From Istiophorus platypterus (taxonomy: Eukaryota; Chordata; Actinopteri; Istiophoriformes; Istiophoridae): 64,000 nucleotides of DNA. Shown here in pieces: positions 63,241-64,000 of this stretch (position 1 is its first letter; every line of letters starts with the position of its first letter). The stretch lies in the NCBI GenBank assembly GCA_016859345.1, contig CM029114.1, positions 12,732,501 to 12,796,500 of the forward strand. Reading direction: 5' to 3'. The notes under the pieces are model-generated. The model worked only from the letters and a program-made list of their open reading frames with translations. It had not been told where the DNA came from and did no database searches. The translations under genes and the position numbers were made by a program.

Positions 63241-64000
63241 CTGCGTTTCATATTTAGAGATATATATGTGTGTGTGTGTGCCACAGAAAGACTCTCTGTG
63301 GAGGTAGATGTTGTAAAAAAGTGTATGCTATAGATGTAAAGGCTGATAAACATGGCCGTCATGTGTGAGGGGGAGAGAATCTTTAAAAGGTTTTATTATG
63401 ATGAACATCAAGTGATATTATGAATTATAACTCTTCTCTAGAGCCCAAAGACACAGCTCACCAAGTTCTACGACAGTCTTATTTCTCCGAGTCAGATTTA
63501 AATGATCTTGTTCTTTGGTAAAACTCCCCTTTGACTCCGCCAAGGGTCAGGGGAATGGGTTGCATGAAGAGGTGTGCCTGCAGAGGGACGGCACAGCCTC
63601 ACACTTTTGGGGTAATGCTTTCGGCTCTTTTCTATGGAAAATAGCCAACGTCTGTCCAGAAAGTTGCTGGATTTGTCACTGGGTGCTTTTGTTAAGAAAC
63701 ATTAATAAAGGGCTGTGTGAAGTCAGTAAATCTAGGGACAAAAGCAATAAGTTGGCAACGCTGCATATAAATGCCCCCCTGATGCCACAATAGACACCGT
63801 TTGTGCACATTCCTTTTTGAAAGAGCAACAGCCAGTGAGGAGAGTCAAACGCTTTGCCAGCCGACCAGTGGTGTAACATCAGTACTCAGTCACGTGGCAT
63901 TTAGGGGACCATTGGTGTAACTTAATCACACATTCACTTACTCAGTCACAGACATTCGCGTTTAAAGAGCGGGCCACTCTGCTGCGGTTCAGACAAAACT
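63241..64000. other. Upstream flank of the CpG island, no gene recognised
   Basis: AT-richer DNA upstream of the putative promoter. It contains a short TA/TG repeat (about 63259-63280) and a perfect 7-bp stem (63281-63287 with 63295-63301). A 92-codon plus-strand frame at 63515-63793 is without recognisable similarity and is most likely chance. Confidence 0.6.

Overview
The window is vertebrate nuclear DNA, almost certainly from a teleost fish. It is AT-rich and mostly intronic, full of GT/AT microsatellites, and carries decayed Tc1-like transposons and a tRNA-derived SINE of a kind common in spiny-rayed fishes. It holds one recognisable protein-coding gene: the 5' part of ctnna2 (alpha-N-catenin, catenin alpha 2) on the minus strand. 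The gene reads from a CpG-island promoter near 62.7-63.2 kb down through the left edge of the window.

Five coding exons can be defined to the base: 43040-43141 (start codon), 18625-18820, 14999-15165, 13824-13943 and 12332-12598. All have GT donors and AG acceptors, and the joining phases are 0, 1, 0, 0 and 0. Their sum is 852 nt, or 284 codons with no stop. They encode the beta-catenin-binding/dimerisation N-domain and the first residues of the middle (vinculin-binding) domain. Paralogue-specific residues (GETMRIASSEF, ADVMRLLAHLKI, CRDEMAAARGALKKNATMLY) match alpha-N-catenin rather than alpha-E-catenin. The rest of the protein (about 620 residues) lies beyond the left edge. A non-coding first exon ending at the donor at 62682 is proposed from the CpG island, an ATG-free leader and a good splice donor; this part is inference.

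Layout from right to left, in the direction of transcription: 63.3-64.0 kb upstream flank; 62.04-63.24 kb CpG island and probable first exon; 43.1-62.7 kb intron 1; start-codon exon; 18.8-43.0 kb intron 2, with two Tc1-like relics, a SINE and a candidate alternative first exon at 36.7 kb; then four closely spaced exons between 18.8 and 12.3 kb; then at least 12.3 kb of intron 6.

I found no CRISPR array, bacterial-type operon, integrated virus or second protein-coding gene. Most open frames of 60-140 codons are chance frames, microsatellite dipeptide frames or antisense shadows of ctnna2 exons. The observations most worth checking are: a possible internal promoter and exon giving an alternative N-terminus (36.7 kb); a transposon remnant 40 nt upstream of the exon 3 acceptor; a repeat tract starting 17 nt inside intron 6; a duplicated 14-mer in the CpG island; and several intronic blocks that look like conserved regulatory elements. 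I saw no evidence of an undescribed biological system.
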